Below, in pieces: positions 63,405 to 64,000 of a stretch of DNA of 64,000 bases. A program made the position numbers and the translations under genes. The stretch's first letter is position 1, and the number at the start of each line of letters is the position of its first letter. Location of the stretch: NCBI GenBank assembly GCA_963814055.1, contig CAWFBJ010000025.1, positions 248,001 through 312,000 of the forward strand, given 5' to 3'. Below the pieces are notes generated by a model. It was not told the DNA's origin, did no database searches, and saw only the letters and a program-made list of their open reading frames with translations. The stretch is from AWTP1-13 sp963814055 (GTDB lineage: Bacteria; Pseudomonadota; Alphaproteobacteria; Rhizobiales; Hyphomicrobiaceae).

Positions 63405-64000
63405 ATGCACCGCGCCGGATTTTTCGCAGCGAAGCCCGCTGCCGGAATAGGTTTGGCCGCTCTTCTTGCAGCGACCTATGCGTTCGATCTGCAAGCCCAG
63501 CAACCGCCTCGACCGACCAGCGGGCCCGGCGCCAATCCGCTCGACAAATCCGAGCAACTGCTGGCTAAGACCAAGCAGGACAAGGGGCTCAAACCGCATG
63601 CGACGCCACTGACAGTGACGCCGCTGGAGAAGATCCCGCTCGCCAAGATCAAGGTGCCGGACGGCTTCAAGGTCGAGGTGTGGGCGCACGGCATGCCCGG
63701 CATTCGCATGCTCACCCGCGGCGACAAGGGCACCATCTTCGGCGGCACGCGCGCCATCGGCAAGGTCTATGCCATCACCGACAAGGGCAGCGAGCGCACC
63801 CACAAAGTGGTTCTCGAGGGCCAGCAGCAGCCGAACGGCCTGGCCTTTGCGAAGGGCACGCTGTTCGTCATCACGGTCGACAAGTCCTTCCGCCTCGACG
63901 CCATCGAGGACAAGCTCGAATTCGCCGCAAGTGACGGACGTGAGCGACAAGCTCAACATGCCGGCATCCGTGCACCACAACTGGAAATTCTCCGGCATTG
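63405..64000 (+). CDS. Sorbosone-dehydrogenase-like PQQ-dependent oxidoreductase (partial, one frameshift)
   Basis: The product starts with a signal peptide (AKPAAGIGLAALLAATYAFD) and continues PLEKIPLAKIKVPDGFKVEV, RGDKGTIFGGTRAIGKVYAI and QPNGLAFAKGTLFVITVDKS, the sorbosone-dehydrogenase-type beta-propeller. Near 63926 an extra base breaks the frame; the other frame then reads VTDVSDKLNMPASVHHNWKF, normal for the family. The gene runs off the window. It would be a periplasmic PQQ enzyme; its substrate is unknown. It lies about 105 bases after pqqE. Confidence 0.82.
   Translation, partial: MHRAGFFAAKPAAGIGLAALLAATYAFDLQAQQPPRPTSGPGANPLDKSEQLLAKTKQDKGLKPHATPLTVTPLEKIPLAKIKVPDGFKVEVWAHGMPGIRMLTRGDKGTIFGGTRAIGKVYAITDKGSERTHKVVLEGQQQPNGLAFAKGTLFVITVDKSFRLDAIEDKLEFAASDGRERQAQHAGIRAPQLEILRH

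Overview
The window looks like chromosomal DNA from an alphaproteobacterium of the order Hyphomicrobiales (Rhizobiales), probably close to Hyphomicrobium-type methylotrophs. Support comes from the high GC content, the gene orders tlpA/argH/lptM/lysA, nth-DUF2244, secA/argJ/mutT and trxB followed by an LsrB/VtlR-type LysR gene, a serine-glyoxylate aminotransferase, and a complete pqqABCDE cluster followed by a sorbosone-dehydrogenase-like gene. I see no rRNA, tRNA, CRISPR array, transposase, plasmid replication gene or phage gene. The order-level placement is an inference from synteny.

Layout. 0-3 kb: a GntR regulator (cut by the window edge) divergent from an altronate-dehydratase-family gene, with a perfect palindrome between them. 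3-12.4 kb: amino-acid genes for the lysine/diaminopimelate pathway (dapE, dapD, lysA, asd) with argH, a thioredoxin-like TlpA gene and a small lipoprotein gene; a parS-like palindrome lies in the asd leader. 12.5-18 kb: a secreted protein, a succinate-semialdehyde-dehydrogenase-like gene, serine-glyoxylate aminotransferase coupled to endonuclease III, and DUF2244. 18-27.6 kb: a frameshifted Ada-type alkyltransferase with a decayed second copy, an EamA transporter, leuD, two HExxH proteins, a methyltransferase, an outer-membrane barrel, a hotdog protein, a divergent HxlR/reductase pair, and leuC. 27.7-33 kb: a candidate AbcR-type small RNA, an LsrB/VtlR-like regulator, trxB, radC, map, and two tiny Lys/Arg-rich histone-like genes. 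33-44 kb: sdhB standing alone, a heavily disrupted carbamoyltransferase, secA with a very large insertion, argJ, an MHS-type transporter, mutT and a Flp pilin. 44-51 kb: a GNAT gene, a DUF1772-like gene bracketed by inverted repeats, a methyltransferase/comF pair, a nitrilase-DUF1178 pair and two unknown genes. 51-59.8 kb: a six-gene minus-strand run (MarR, dimethylglycine-dehydrogenase-like, feruloyl-CoA-synthase-like, thiolase, thioesterase, MetE-like) followed by crcB. 60-64 kb: pqqABCDE and a PQQ-dependent dehydrogenase candidate.

How the genes work together. asd, dapD, dapE and lysA form most of the succinylase route to meso-diaminopimelate and lysine. leuC and leuD are the two isopropylmalate isomerase subunits; they lie about 6 kb apart on the same strand. 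PQQ made by pqqA-E would serve the downstream periplasmic dehydrogenase. The 51-59 kb run pairs CoA-dependent phenylpropanoid-type catabolism with one-carbon (methyl and folate) enzymes; I infer but cannot prove one pathway.

Caution on sequence quality. Conserved genes whose products are essential or nearly so (leuC, leuD, secA, argJ, pqqE) carry single-base frameshifts, and so do several other genes, mainly between 18 and 41 kb and after 62.9 kb. Removing or adding one base restores normal family lengths (LeuD 201, LeuC 471, PqqE 376 residues). The simplest reading is indel errors in the assembly. Frameshifted genes are therefore annotated over their full reconstructed span.
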